From: Gracilariopsis chorda
Taxonomy: Eukaryota; Rhodophyta; Florideophyceae; Gracilariales; Gracilariaceae
NCBI GenBank assembly: GCA_003194525.1
Contig: NBIV01000205.1
Coordinates: 81,613 to 145,612 of the forward strand
Direction: 5' to 3'
Length of the DNA: 64,000 nucleotides
In this document: in pieces, positions 28,761 through 38,982 of the stretch
Layout of the letters: every line of letters begins with the position of its first letter
How positions within the stretch are numbered: position 1 is the stretch's first letter
Made by a program: the position numbers and the translations under genes
The notes under the pieces: model-generated
The model's input: only the letters and a program-made list of their open reading frames with translations
What the model was told of the DNA's origin: nothing
Databases searched by the model: none

Positions 28761-29788
28761 TTAGTCAGCGTCACCCTGACCAAAGTACGTACCCAGAATG
28801 GCTATGAGTACATTGAGATGTGAAAGACGCTTATCATCGACGCCGGTCTATTGTCAAGACGTGCAACAAATGAAATAAGGTCAGAGTTGGTGCACATGTG
28901 GTAGCGCAAAAGCAATAAAGAGCAACCTACCATGCCGTGACGAGCAAAGGCCGCCTTTTGCAGAATAGATCGTAGCGTAGCAGCACTGTCTCTCGACAGC
29001 GGTCTATACATGCACCGCAACGCAAAAAAGAAAGTACGTATAGCATGCAATGGTTAGCCTCTTACACAAGGTTGGGAAGCGAAATGAATCAACGTGCTTA
29101 TAGACGTACGGTTGCAAAACAGCCATAAGGCAGAACAACCACTGGTGTCGACGCTGATACAAAAATCGGTCCGCAAGTGTGGAAGCCGTACCACGCCGTT
29201 GTTCGCTGAGAGGACAGGTAAAATTGGGCATGGCGCCCAATTCGTGATCAATGATTCGGAATAACTTGAGCACGCGTAGAAAATCCAGAGCGAGAACGAT
29301 GGATAGCAGCGGTCCTTTCTCATCATTAAGGATCCGTTTCCACGAGGTGGCGTCGTTAACAGCGGGGAGTTTTCGTGCGTTACGTGCATTTCGCTGCCTT
29401 CGAGAGAGCGCTACTGCGCTTTGAACGGTTGAAAACCATTCGACGAGACGCTGTACCCACTGTTCATCTGGCGCGGGAAACAAAGTTGGATGTGGAGGTA
29501 TGCGAGAAATTGGCAGGGAAGAACGAGTTTGTGGCGGCGGCGGTGGAGGTGGAGATGTTTCAGCAACGACTGTTTGTGGAAGCGCGTCCAATTCGCGACG
29601 AACGCGACGTAGATACTGTTCGGCTGTGACGGGCGGCGCGTCGGAGCTTTGCGAGGAAGGCGATGATGAGTTGGAGGGGAGAGGAAGAGCCTTTCGTTGG
29701 CACGAATCGGTTAGAACGTTTCGTTTGGAGTGCTGGGAGGCGTGGATTTACTTACCGGTCGGGGCTCATCGGCCTCGGACTCGGACAT
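28761..29788 (-). CDS. GEMIN2: Gemin2 / SIP1-like SMN-complex protein, four exons
   Basis: Exons 29788-29756, 29690-29068, 29003-28931 and 28847-28761 sum to 816 nt, 271 residues, in one frame. The introns are 65, 64 and 83 nt. Family marks are SDAPPVTAEQYLRRVRRELD near the N-terminus, EWFSTVQ, GPLLSIVLALDFLRVLKLF, and a C-terminal TGVDDKRLSHLNVLIAILGT, each in the order seen in Gemin2. Gemin2 assists Sm-ring assembly on spliceosomal snRNAs. The second intron's donor is ambiguous: GTGTAA at 29067 keeps the frame, whereas the stronger GTAAGA two bases on would not. The last exon ends 62 bp from the fabZ stop. The gene was invisible as a single ORF. Confidence 0.88.
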
Positions 29789-30267
29789 GGTTGCGTTCCC
29801 GCGTGGCAAAGATGCGGCGCGGAACGAAATGTTGCAGTTCAAGCGCAGCGCGCGCGGAGCGGCGGATCCGCGGCCGAGCAGCGTGGCTCATTCCATGTCA
29901 CGAAGGGTTCTATTCGCACGACGCTGTAACACGTCAGCTGCACATAGGCCGCGCTGATGTTATGAGTCATCATGCTCCTCTTCAAGTGCATCATGCGCCC
30001 GAGTAAAATTGACGTCACAGCCCTATGATTGGCCGTCGTCACCACACTTGGCCCAGCATTGTCCAATCACAAGCGTCTCCTTTCTGCATACGCGCTACCC
30101 ACCTCACACATCCATCGACCGAGTCCGTCGTCGAACGTAAAACAGCGCTGCCCGTAACAAGCAAATCCATCCGCTTCTCCACAGCACCCGCTAGCAAAAA
30201 GCAAGCTGAAATACCGTAACACGCCCAACCCCCGTTACTACCTTCAACCTTAATAACTTCACCAACA
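29789..30267. other. Divergent promoter region, Gemin2 / prephenate dehydratase
   Basis: 479 bp. Open frames over this stretch overlap the Gemin2 first exon in other frames and show no domain. Nothing else is recognised. Confidence 0.45.
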
Positions 30268-31161
30268 ATGACTACAATCTCCGTCGCCTACCAGGGAGAA
30301 CCAGGCTCATACTCCGAAGAAGCCGCCAGTCAGTTCTTCACAAAACGCAGCTTAACCACCAACTTCTACCCATGCAACTCCTTCAAACAAATGTTCGCCG
30401 CCCTGCACAAGGGGCTGGTTCAACGAGCATTCGTGCCCATTGAGAATCTTCTGGCCGGTACAATCCACCAAAATCTCGATCTTCTCCTCCGTTACTCGAA
30501 TCTCAAAATCGTCGGAGAGCTAGATTTTCGCATCAATCACTGTCTCGTTGCTTCGGACGGCGTCAAACACTCCGACGTCAAAGTCGTGCGCAGCCATTTC
30601 ATGGCGCTCAATCAATGCACTCACTATTTGCAGGAGTACAACCTCACTAGCGAGGTGGCCTATGATACTGCGGGTTCCGCAAAAGCTATTTCAGAGCAGA
30701 ACAGTATGGACAGCGCCGCCATAGCCAGCCGACGTGCCGCCGACATGTACAACCTCAATGTACTCGCAGAAGGTATTGGAAACGACAACGACAATTATAC
30801 CCGCTTTCTAGTACTCTCCAAGCACGATTCCGTCTACGTTCCGTCAACTCCGAGCAAAACCAGTATCGTTTTTTCGTTGGAGAACGGGCCAGGTGTGCTC
30901 CACAAAGCCCTCTCCGTCTTTGCAGTCACCGACATAGATCTCACAAAGATCGAAAGTCGACACATATACAGCATGCGCGATGCGCTACAGCACAACTGTG
31001 AGCAGTTCAAAGACGCTTCTGTCGAGCGTAGATGGGAGTATGTGTTCTTCGTCGACATCAAGGGCCACGCCCAGGAAACATCCGTAGCGAAAGCACTGGC
31101 ACATCTACAAGAAATCACTCCGTTCTTCCGTGTGCTCGGCTCATACGCGAGTGAAGTATAA
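30268..31161 (+). CDS. pheA: Prephenate (or arogenate) dehydratase with ACT domain
   Basis: 297 residues. The enzyme decarboxylates and dehydrates prephenate (or arogenate) in phenylalanine synthesis. The catalytic domain (about 1-185) shows ISVAYQGEPGSYSEEAA, VPIENLLAGTIHQNLDLLLR, and the active-site TRF at Thr178-Arg179-Phe180 (NYTRFLVLS). The ACT regulatory domain (about 205-295) begins SIVFSLENGPGVLHKALSVF and has KIESRH where most family members have ESRP. This suggests altered phenylalanine sensing, an inference. No transit peptide precedes the domain, unlike plant arogenate dehydratases, so a cytosolic or fungal-like form is possible. ATG 30268 is the only sensible start. Confidence 0.94.
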   Translation: MTTISVAYQGEPGSYSEEAASQFFTKRSLTTNFYPCNSFKQMFAALHKGLVQRAFVPIENLLAGTIHQNLDLLLRYSNLKIVGELDFRINHCLVASDGVKHSDVKVVRSHFMALNQCTHYLQEYNLTSEVAYDTAGSAKAISEQNSMDSAAIASRRAADMYNLNVLAEGIGNDNDNYTRFLVLSKHDSVYVPSTPSKTSIVFSLENGPGVLHKALSVFAVTDIDLTKIESRHIYSMRDALQHNCEQFKDASVERRWEYVFFVDIKGHAQETSVAKALAHLQEITPFFRVLGSYASEV

Positions 31162-31573
31162 GAGTTACACTAGTCTCATTACTTTGGCTTCTACGCCATG
31201 CAAACTGGTAGTTTGGAACCCCCAACTAACAAAGCTCTTATAAAACTAAAAAGAACGCAATCCTGTAACGCACGGGCATAACGCTAACGCATGCACATCA
31301 AAGCTATAGATAGTCCCATCGCCTACACGCTTGGCACCGCAATACATGTGCCAAGTTTCACCTCAAATGCTTTCTGCATGCACTTCTCTTCTTTGCTCTT
31401 TATATGCTCTTCTTCAGCAACGTTTTCACGTCTCTGCCCAATATGAATCACTGATCACCAGGATTATTGCAGCTGAATAAGAAATCAATACACCTCACTG
31501 GGTGATACCATAACTATTGCTACGTAACACTGCGCAACCTCATGTCCATCGTAGTACGCTATGCAGAGTACTA
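31162..31573. other. Convergent 3' region, no gene seen
   Basis: 412 bp between the prephenate dehydratase stop and the RRM/R3H gene stop. AT-rich at 31180-31400, consistent with 3' flanking sequence. Confidence 0.45.
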
Positions 31574-33025
31574 CTAACTAGACGGCACAGAAGACGGCGA
31601 AAACGGCGGCACATTCGGGTCGAGACCCCTCTGCGACGACTTGCCCGACTTGGTCGGAGTACTTGCAACGCTCTTTCCCGACGAAGCGTCACTCGCAGCG
31701 CTGCTGGCATCATCAGCGCTAAGTTGACCGTTTTCCTCAATGCCATTACCAACATCCCCTCCAGTAGCACTCGTAAGCTCCGCTTGCTTCTTTTCAAACG
31801 CTTTGACACGTACAGTAAATCCAATAGTGCCATCCGGACCCTTCGGCTTGCGCTGAGGAATGTACGTCTTGAAAGTAGGAGCACGAATCCCCAATGCGGT
31901 GTTTTTATCATCTCCATCGGAATTGAGCGCGGCGCGCGGTTTGAACCACTGAATACCCTGCAGCTCTTCAGCGTTCGGACTCGGGGTAGTCGGTTCACTC
32001 TTGTTGCGATCGAAATTGATGTCTTCCTTTGCTTTCCGTTTCTGTTCCGCGGCCTGCTTCCGGGCCTCCTCCTTGGCTTCCATGGCTTCCTTCTCCCATG
32101 CAGCGGCACGTTCTGGGTCCCTGGTAACATTGAGAACGCGATTGCCCTGCTCATCAAAGCGACTTATATGGCCGAGGTTCATTTCATCGCAGATGTGATG
32201 GACCATCTTCCTCTCATACGAAGTCAAACTAGAATCAAAGACGATATCCTTTGCACTTCCATTTTCAAGTTCGCCATTCGCATACTGCACCAACAAGGCC
32301 CTGAACTGAGCATCGCGATGCTTATCCCTCTCCGTCTTCATCTCGAATTGCTTCTGGGCATCCTTCTTGGCGTGATCGCGCGTGGCAAAGAATGCAACCC
32401 TTTTGTCGATTGCCACGCCGTTTGCATCGGGCTCCAACTCGACGTGCTTCTCAAAGGTCTGACGATGATTATGATAATAGTTGTCATACTTCTTACCACC
32501 ACGTTTCTCGTATTCCTTTTTCTCCCCGGGACGAAGACGACGATACTCAGCGATTACCTTTCGGTCGTTGATAACCATCTTGCTAAGCTCGGAAAGAGCA
32601 GCGGTTGCATCCCGGGTGGTGTGGAAGTTGACAAACGCCATTCCGCGAAAGGTTCCCGTGTATTTGTCGTCTATGAGATTGACGCTGACAAAGTCGTTAT
32701 GACCGGCTGTAACGCGTCGGACAACGTCCTCTAGAATGCTTCGAGTGATGTTGTAGTCGAGGTTCTTCAAGACGACACAGTTGGTGGGAGGCGGAGGAGA
32801 ATGATGATTGTTCTTCCACTTTGAGTTCTTGTTGTAGGAAGAATGGTGATTAGACGAGTGGTGATGCTTGGGGGAAGGGTTTTGAGCGGGGTTGGAGTTG
32901 GCAGAAGGGGTAGACGGGGTGGAGGAAGGCGGGGAAGCGGCGTGCGCTACAGCCGGGGCGGCGGGCTGCACGGACTCAAGCATGTTGTCAGGATTGACTT
33001 GAACGGACGGAATACTAGCAGACAT
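31574..33025 (-). CDS. RRM plus R3H RNA-binding protein (PIN4/Cip-like)
   Basis: 483 residues from the ATG at 33025. Residues 1 to about 80 are low-complexity Ser/Pro/His/Asn. An RRM lies at about 80-160 (NCVVLKNLDYNITRSILEDV, then GMAFVNFHTTRDATAALSEL). An R3H-like segment lies at about 250-300 (SLTSYERKMVHHICDEMNLG, then RVLNVTR). The C-terminal 150 residues are charged, then Ser-rich. RRM followed by R3H in this order matches fungal PIN4/Csx1/Cip regulators of mRNA stability. The open frame continues 173 codons upstream, but that stretch lies in the promoter and lacks domains. Divergent from HscB. Confidence 0.85.
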   Translation of the reverse strand: MSASIPSVQVNPDNMLESVQPAAPAVAHAASPPSSTPSTPSANSNPAQNPSPKHHHSSNHHSSYNKNSKWKNNHHSPPPPTNCVVLKNLDYNITRSILEDVVRRVTAGHNDFVSVNLIDDKYTGTFRGMAFVNFHTTRDATAALSELSKMVINDRKVIAEYRRLRPGEKKEYEKRGGKKYDNYYHNHRQTFEKHVELEPDANGVAIDKRVAFFATRDHAKKDAQKQFEMKTERDKHRDAQFRALLVQYANGELENGSAKDIVFDSSLTSYERKMVHHICDEMNLGHISRFDEQGNRVLNVTRDPERAAAWEKEAMEAKEEARKQAAEQKRKAKEDINFDRNKSEPTTPSPNAEELQGIQWFKPRAALNSDGDDKNTALGIRAPTFKTYIPQRKPKGPDGTIGFTVRVKAFEKKQAELTSATGGDVGNGIEENGQLSADDASSAASDASSGKSVASTPTKSGKSSQRGLDPNVPPFSPSSVPSS

Positions 33026-33664
33026 ATCTAAGAAAGCCACAGCACAAATCGACGGTAGCAGGAAGGGCAGAGTGGTGGAGAAGGGGGCGAGGATACAGTT
33101 GGCGGTGTGTTGGGGAGGGTTGTGGGAAAGGGAAACAAGTAGCGAAATCAGAGACGGAAAACAATGAAGAAGATAAGAGAGGAGGAAAACGGCATGCAGA
33201 AAGCAAACGGAACGGCCACTTGAGGCCGGGGGTGGGGGTGGAACGAGACGCGCTCGAAGGCGACGGAGATGGCGGCAGTGGCGACTCGGACGTCGTGCAG
33301 CGCGTGCACGAGGCGCAGCGCTTAAACGGGCAGTGCGTGCACTGAGTTTCGTTTTGGCTGCAAAAAATATTTGTGCGCCCTTTTTCTGGCACCTTCCTTC
33401 CGCGCGGTGCAAACGAGCGCGTAGCGTTATGATACCGTTGTGGAGTCTTCGTTTCCGGCTTTTGCGCAGCGGCTGCTTTGACCTTGGCGGAGTGAATGGC
33501 GGGTGCTTGCCCGCCAAGTGTCCCCAGTTGCCACGCCGCAGCATGGTGGAATACTGGCAGCTTTGCGCTGTCTCGTCGAGACAGAAATGACATTACGGCC
33601 CTTTGAACATCGCTGCTGACCGTCGAGGTGAGTCGTATCGCTATACGAATCCGGCTCCTTTGCA
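33026..33664. other. Divergent promoter region, RRM/R3H gene / HscB
   Basis: 639 bp, GC-rich, with long open frames on the minus strand continuing from the RRM gene that are not judged coding. No TATA box is evident. Confidence 0.45.
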
Positions 33665-34219
33665 ATGTTCACGCGCGCACTTTGCACAGCGGCGGCGCGA
33701 CGCGCGACCACCGTCGCGAACAGCAACTTCTACCAACTGCTCGGTGTAACAGAGAACTTCCGAATCGACTCCGCCCAGCTAGCAGAGCGTTTCAAGTCTC
33801 TACAACGTCAATGGCACCCCGACAAATATCACAACAGTCCGCCAGCCGATCGGCAACACGCAGCGCACATGTCCGCCGTCTTGAACGAGGCCTACGCCAC
33901 GTTACGCGCCCCGCACAAACGCGCCAAGCACCTCCTGCAAATTCGCACGCACGAAGCTGCGCCGCCCGCTTTGGACGACGTCACTCTGCCCCCACACTTT
34001 CTCATGTGGGTTGTCGAGTTTCGTGAAAGTATTGCCGATGCCCGTCATGACCCGGCCCGACTGCGCGATTTGCGCGATGATGTATTTGCCCGTATGAAGC
34101 AGTGCGAATCTGAGCTGGCGGCTGCTTTTGATCACGATGATCTCGGCGCAGCCACAACGCACACCGCAAAGTTACAGTACTATCGTCGTATGCAACAGGT
34201 CATTCATGATTTCTCCTAG
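33665..34219 (+). CDS. HSCB: HscB/Jac1 iron-sulfur co-chaperone (J protein), mitochondrial
   Basis: 184 residues. HscB delivers the IscU scaffold to an Hsp70 for Fe-S cluster release. Residues 1 to about 18 are Arg/Ala/Thr-rich without acids, a mitochondrial presequence. The J-domain (about 20-95) has FYQLLGVTENFRIDSAQLAE and the invariant HPD at 51-53. The C-terminal helical domain (FLMWVVEFRESIADARHDPA and on) is the IscU-binding part and is typical of HscB rather than other J proteins. Length is normal for the family. No cysteine-rich N-terminal extension, found in animal HSC20, is present. Confidence 0.93.
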   Translation: MFTRALCTAAARRATTVANSNFYQLLGVTENFRIDSAQLAERFKSLQRQWHPDKYHNSPPADRQHAAHMSAVLNEAYATLRAPHKRAKHLLQIRTHEAAPPALDDVTLPPHFLMWVVEFRESIADARHDPARLRDLRDDVFARMKQCESELAAAFDHDDLGAATTHTAKLQYYRRMQQVIHDFS

Positions 34220-34378
34220 CGCACTCGCTTTATGAAATATGCTATGATTCTATCTACGAACATCATCTCAACTACCTCTCCAAACCTACATTTCAAAGCA
34301 CCACACTCGAAAACACAACCAAAAAAGGGCGGGGAGGAAGGACGTCGTATACAACCATACACGCATCGACACAGCGCA

Positions 34379-35731
34379 TCAAGACCCCGTCAACAATTTC
34401 AGCGCCCTCTCAAGGTTGGCAACCGCCGTTTTGAAGTCCTGAAAATCGAGAGCGCTCGATGCATACCTGCAAAGTCGTTGAGCTTCTTGCGTATCCTCGA
34501 TTCTCGGTTTGTACGCTTTTTTCACCTTCACCTCTCGTGTCATGCTTACCTCCCGGCTCTGCACTTCCACACCGGTTGCACGCACTTCTACAGGCGTTCC
34601 GCTCGCTGTCCCCGGCGTTGTCGGCGCGGGTCTTTGCGGTACTGTTAACTCAGCTCGTCGCTCTCTTCGTACCGCGCCAATAGGCGCGTTGTTAATCTCT
34701 CGCGCTGCGTTCGCAACGTTTGCTGGCGCTCGATAGGCTGCAATGCGTTTTGGGAACCGTTGAGCTTCCTGCCCTGGTAGTGCTAATGACGGAATGGGTG
34801 GTGCTGCCACCTCGGGTGTGCTTGGTTTTTGCTCTTCTCTGGTAGCGTATGGGTCTGTTGGCGTGGATGCGGTGGGGAATGAGGGGTACAGCGGAGATGA
34901 TTCATCGCGAGTTGGCAGCGGTGACGGCTCCTCGCTTGTTGGGTATGGTGGAGCCACATCTGGCAATCCCTTGTACCCCGATGCTAGATGGGCGGGATAT
35001 GGCTGGTTGTAGGCATCAGAGTCATAATCGCGCATAGGTGGTGCCGGTGGAACGGGCGCATCTGCGGCCGTTCTGGGGTAGAATAGCTGCTCCGCTGTCT
35101 GTAAATTTGTAGCGCGCTCTTCATCTTGATTCGGTTGTTCTGGTTCTTCTTGCTGCTCTTCTTGCTGCTCTTCTCTCTGCTCTTCTTGCTGTTCTGGCTG
35201 CTCTTGTGGTTGCTGTTGCTGTTGTTCTGCTAGCCGTTGTCGTTCGGATTCCGCCTCTCCCGGAGCGCCTGGTTCGGGTTTTCTGCCTTCTCGCAATGCC
35301 TTGATAATGTCGGCTGCTTTCCACTTCGCATAGCGTAACTTCTCCTCGAGGTCGGCTGGAAGGCTACCAAACACGCTACATACCTCCAGGAAACACATAG
35401 AGGCGTAGAACGTGGTTGCGGTGGCTCTGGTAGCGTTTCCGGCGCGGTCCTGCTCGTCAGCCTTGTAGAACTGCTCCAAGGCAAATTCCTCCACTTGACC
35501 ACGGTGCGAACCGTCGTCATAACCGATTGCCGTCTTTTCGGCCTCGCATTTTTCGAGCAGGTTTGTAACGAAGTTGTTGGCTTTGTTGTCGGAGGTATCG
35601 CGCAGTTCGATGGCGCGGAGCAACGAGTAGTAGCGACAATAATATGACACTAGGGGATTTACATTCTGCACTTCTTTTGCGCGGGCTAGATACTTTCCGA
35701 TGGGCTTTAGACTTGGGGGCCAGTCCGCCAT
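34379..35731 (-). CDS. VTA1: Vta1/LIP5, activator of the Vps4 ATPase
   Basis: 450 residues from the ATG at 35731. The N-terminal domain (about 1-145) starts WPPSLKPIGKYLARAKEVQN and contains VSYYCRYYSLLRAIELRD, the tandem-MIT fold that binds ESCRT-III. A long linker is Gln/Glu- and Pro-rich (Q/E repeats around residues 195-235). The C-terminal VSL motif ALDFQDFKTAVANLERALKL binds Vps4. The protein acts at multivesicular bodies. The frame is open to 36001 upstream, but that part has no Vta1 homology and seems unrelated. Convergent with HscB (159 bp). Confidence 0.92.
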   Translation of the reverse strand: MADWPPSLKPIGKYLARAKEVQNVNPLVSYYCRYYSLLRAIELRDTSDNKANNFVTNLLEKCEAEKTAIGYDDGSHRGQVEEFALEQFYKADEQDRAGNATRATATTFYASMCFLEVCSVFGSLPADLEEKLRYAKWKAADIIKALREGRKPEPGAPGEAESERQRLAEQQQQQPQEQPEQQEEQREEQQEEQQEEPEQPNQDEERATNLQTAEQLFYPRTAADAPVPPAPPMRDYDSDAYNQPYPAHLASGYKGLPDVAPPYPTSEEPSPLPTRDESSPLYPSFPTASTPTDPYATREEQKPSTPEVAAPPIPSLALPGQEAQRFPKRIAAYRAPANVANAAREINNAPIGAVRRERRAELTVPQRPAPTTPGTASGTPVEVRATGVEVQSREVSMTREVKVKKAYKPRIEDTQEAQRLCRYASSALDFQDFKTAVANLERALKLLTGS

Positions 35732-36280
35732 CCTTGCTTGGAGAATGTGGTCGGTGAGCTTTGTGAACGGCGCGGAGGACGATCGTGGACGATGTTGGCT
35801 CCAATGTGACGGTGCTGATTTATGTACGGATATGATTTCACGGTACACGTTGCGATACCACCAGCAATGAACGAGCTGTGCACGTGTCGTGCAGCAAACT
35901 CTTTCTGGCAGATCTGAAAGATCTACCTTGTTGCCTTGTCTCTGCCCTTGTTGGATGGATTCTCCGCTACGAAGATGCGCTATGATACTTGCGGAAAGCA
36001 AACTGGCGTAGATAATGATAAAAGAGTTAGAAGGCTACCGATGGCGTCGAAATAAGTGTCATCGTACGGATGTTCTGCGCTTGTACCGTTGGTACCGACG
36101 ACACCCAGGAGTGCCAAGAATACAATGGTACAATGGTAAACGGTTACCAGCGGCGCAACGTTATACTTGGGCGTATTCTTTTGCCGCGTAGAATACTGCA
36201 TGCATTGCGCGGAAATCCAAGTCACTGTCAAATCGACCGCGGAGTTGTACAGATCCTTCTTCGCCGGAGTCAAAGCGCGA
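35732..36280 (-). other. Region between Vta1 and PhyH genes; possible small membrane-protein exons
   Basis: The minus strand holds two open stretches with hydrophobic segments. One (36201 or 36342 to 35980) contains APLVTVYHCTIVFLALLGVV, and the other, frame-open to 36001, contains SFIIIYASLLSASIIAHL. They could be exons of one small two-span membrane protein, but no clean donor-acceptor pair keeps the frame, and the first would overlap the PhyH 3' end. This is left unassigned. Confidence 0.3.
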
Positions 36281-37150
36281 TTATACAGGCCGAAAAGGTT
36301 CGCCTCCTGCCCAGTTGAGCCAGCATTCCTCTCCAATCGCATCCCTCACAACATGAATCGAGTAAGCGTGTCGACTTTTCTCGCTGCGGTTCGGCAAGCT
36401 ACGATGCACCAAGCCTCCATGCAAAAGTATAACATCCCCAGCCTTCATAGGCAAAGCCACGAACTTTTGATCATCGTATTCCATTTCATCCTCCCCGACA
36501 AAGCTATTCCGCCCGTCTCGACACACCATCCGCCGAATGGCAGCGCCGTCGCGATGACTGCCCGACACAGCCCACAAACAGCCATTCTCCTCCGTAGCAT
36601 CTTCCAACGCCCACCAAAATCCCAGACAGCTCCCCGCCATCCCATCCCCAGCATGCACGAAAGCCGCATCTCTATGCGCATTAACAGCGGCGCCGACTCG
36701 TGCGTTCTTCAGAATGTACATGCTTTGCACAAGCAAAGCCTTTTCGAATCCGAATGCCTTTGCCACAGCACGCACTGCACCCGACCGTGAGAACGGTTTG
36801 AAGTTGTCGTCAATGTCATGTAACGCATGCCCAATTTTGTTTATGGCGGGACGCGCCTTCTGTTCGCTTTCTTGCTCGGGTTCCAGAAAACAGCATATCT
36901 TCCTTGATGACGACAAGAAGTAGTCGTCTTCAACCACCCTCGTTTGCTCGTCTGTGGAGAACACGGATGCGTGTTGTCTATTTGAGTAGAATTCTTGAAT
37001 GATAGCTTTGGCGCCCTCGCGAAGTGTCTTCACATCCTTCTCCGATGCGTGGGCGCGCAGAACAGCATACCCGTGTGCTTCAAAGAACGATTTGGCGGCC
37101 TCTAGGCATGCGCTTGGGTCCTCTGCACTCCAGTCAAAGTAACCCTCCAT
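36281..37150 (-). CDS. Phytanoyl-CoA dioxygenase (PhyH/PHYHD1) family protein
   Basis: 289 residues. A 2-oxoglutarate/Fe(II) dioxygenase fold. The metal ligands are visible as the HxD in VNAHRDAAFVHAG and the distal His in VILLHGGLVHRSLPNRSEKS; the nearby Arg and Ser would hold 2-oxoglutarate. KAFGFEKALLVQSMYILK and GFWWALEDATEENGCLWAVS are typical of the PHYHD1 branch, which acts on unknown substrates. No peroxisomal PTS1 is seen (ends FRPV), so a phytanoyl-CoA role is not implied. Start ATG 37150, single exon. Confidence 0.92.
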   Translation of the reverse strand: MEGYFDWSAEDPSACLEAAKSFFEAHGYAVLRAHASEKDVKTLREGAKAIIQEFYSNRQHASVFSTDEQTRVVEDDYFLSSSRKICCFLEPEQESEQKARPAINKIGHALHDIDDNFKPFSRSGAVRAVAKAFGFEKALLVQSMYILKNARVGAAVNAHRDAAFVHAGDGMAGSCLGFWWALEDATEENGCLWAVSGSHRDGAAIRRMVCRDGRNSFVGEDEMEYDDQKFVALPMKAGDVILLHGGLVHRSLPNRSEKSRHAYSIHVVRDAIGEECWLNWAGGEPFRPV

Positions 37151-38982
37151 CTCTTCAGCCCGGCTCCAGCTTTAACGGAGTCCGAGAGCTCTATTTTATC
37201 GAAGGAAGGCCACTGTCGTAGTGCGATGGTTCCCAGTGGGATCTTCCTACTGCTTCCCGCATAGCAAGATGCAAAAATGATACTTGAATCTCAAGAAAAG
37301 ATCAAAAACCTCAAAATTTCAGCATCATGATGAGCGGGATCCGACTAGCATACGACCTGCGAGTGGGACGGCTGCGTGTATGTGAACATAACCTCAGGCC
37401 CTGGGGACGGCAGGACCCCTGGTTATGCTGCTGGGTCACATAATCATTGCTTTCGTTCGTTCACCCTTTCGTTCTCTACTTGAGCTGTCCTCAGGCCGCA
37501 GGCATTTCCCCTTGCACAGCTCCAGTCACTTGTACCGTCGTACTCGTAATTAGACCACACAGGTCATGCGCCCGTCCACAAGCGTTAATGCTATTTTCCC
37601 GGGCATTTGTGATCTTTGGGTTACATGAAAGGGTTCCGTAAAGAGCTTTTTTTGACGTATGAGAAAAAAACGATTTCGAAAAGGCGACAATTGCACCATC
37701 AACAAATCATTTTATCTGCAATGTGTGCTCACGACCCCTTTTGATATCAACAAAGCAGTTCTTTTCAAGTTAAATCTTGGAACAAAGGTTCTATCACTTT
37801 GTTCTACGCTCGACCCGTAGATACCACCAGTATCACATCAGAAATCGTAATTCAGTAAGCCTTTTCGTCAAAATCAGTTCTACAATGAAAAGCAAGCACA
37901 TCTGGGGCAACTTTGCACCGAAAAAGCAAGAAACATACTTCGATAACGAACGTTGGATAACATGATACCCCATTTGATTTCGTCGAACTTCGGATTCAAT
38001 ACAACTCCTTTTGATATGATGGACGCGTTTTCCCATGGTCCATCGGACAGCAGCGCACGCCCATGTCCAGAGGTACTTTTTCATATAGTTGCTTGAACAC
38101 TACAGAAATTCTTATCACGCTCTCCTTTTTGAATGTTGCATTCCTGAACCTATCAGCGGCTGGGATTGTCATTCGTACATTTTGTTCACTGACTCCAATT
38201 CTGAAATCATTGCTTAGCTCTACGATCAAATCGAATATGAAAAAACTGGTTTTCACCATTGTTTAGTATAGTGATCCGCCTTCCCTCCCATTAGATCAGC
38301 AATCAGCATGAAGTCTTTCACACGACGGTCCACGGAGCAATTCAACTCGGGCCACATGATGTTGCTACAGCATCTCGTTGTATTGCGCACAACGAGCTCA
38401 GGTCGCTACGTCAAGGGTATGAATCTACTTTCATAATTATCATGTTTCCGTTTCCGACAAATCATGCTGGTTCTTGTGGATGCGGTTATCGATCTAAATT
38501 TAACTCATATAGTTTATTCTGAATGCTATAGATATCCAGAAGAAAATTTGATTGATCATTTAGAAGCCAAGCTTTGTCACTCCCATAGAACTCCGATGAT
38601 GGGCAAACTGGCAACTTGAGGTACTTGGGCACTAAATACCGATTAAATTATGAGATGCAGAGCATGAGAACCACAACCACAATTTCTGTTTCATGGAAGG
38701 ATACACTAGAATATAATTGTAATTAGCAAGCTCATCGAATCATACGTGATGTGAGAGGACAATTAAAATACCGTTATGATTATAGAATTTGGAGGAAAGA
38801 CGCTTGTGGTAGTTAGAGATAAAGAGAAAGAGAGCAGTTGTGATCGTGAGCGAGTTCTGAACAATACTTAAGCAAGTGGGTTTGGAAAGGTTGAGCGCCT
38901 GTCTTCTGCCTTGCCCGCAACTCCTCAGCTGTGCTCATCTAAAACAGCGATTTGGAGTTTTCAACAACTATTTGCCACCACC
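37151..38982. other. Long gene-poor stretch with one long hairpin
   Basis: 1.8 kb, AT-rich after about 37,640, with no supportable gene. An imperfect hairpin lies at 37379-37442: TATGTGA and CATAACC on the left pair with GGTTATG and TCACATA on the right. The rest shows only short uninformative frames. Confidence 0.5.

Noticed and set aside
31517-32734. 405-codon plus-strand ORF antisense to the RRM gene
   Set aside because: Exact shadow of the RRM/R3H coding region on the other strand with no own features.
33026-33544. N-terminal extension of the RRM/R3H gene (173 codons open upstream)
   Set aside because: Low-complexity, no domain, lies in the divergent promoter; the ATG at 33025 begins the Ser/Pro-rich head of the protein.
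35732-36001. 90-codon extension of Vta1
   Set aside because: Vta1 proteins begin right before the WPPSLKPIGKYL region; the upstream part reads like a separate hydrophobic exon or noise.
37325-37331. ATGATGA resembling a snoRNA C box
   Set aside because: No matching D box (CTGA) or terminal stem at the expected distance.
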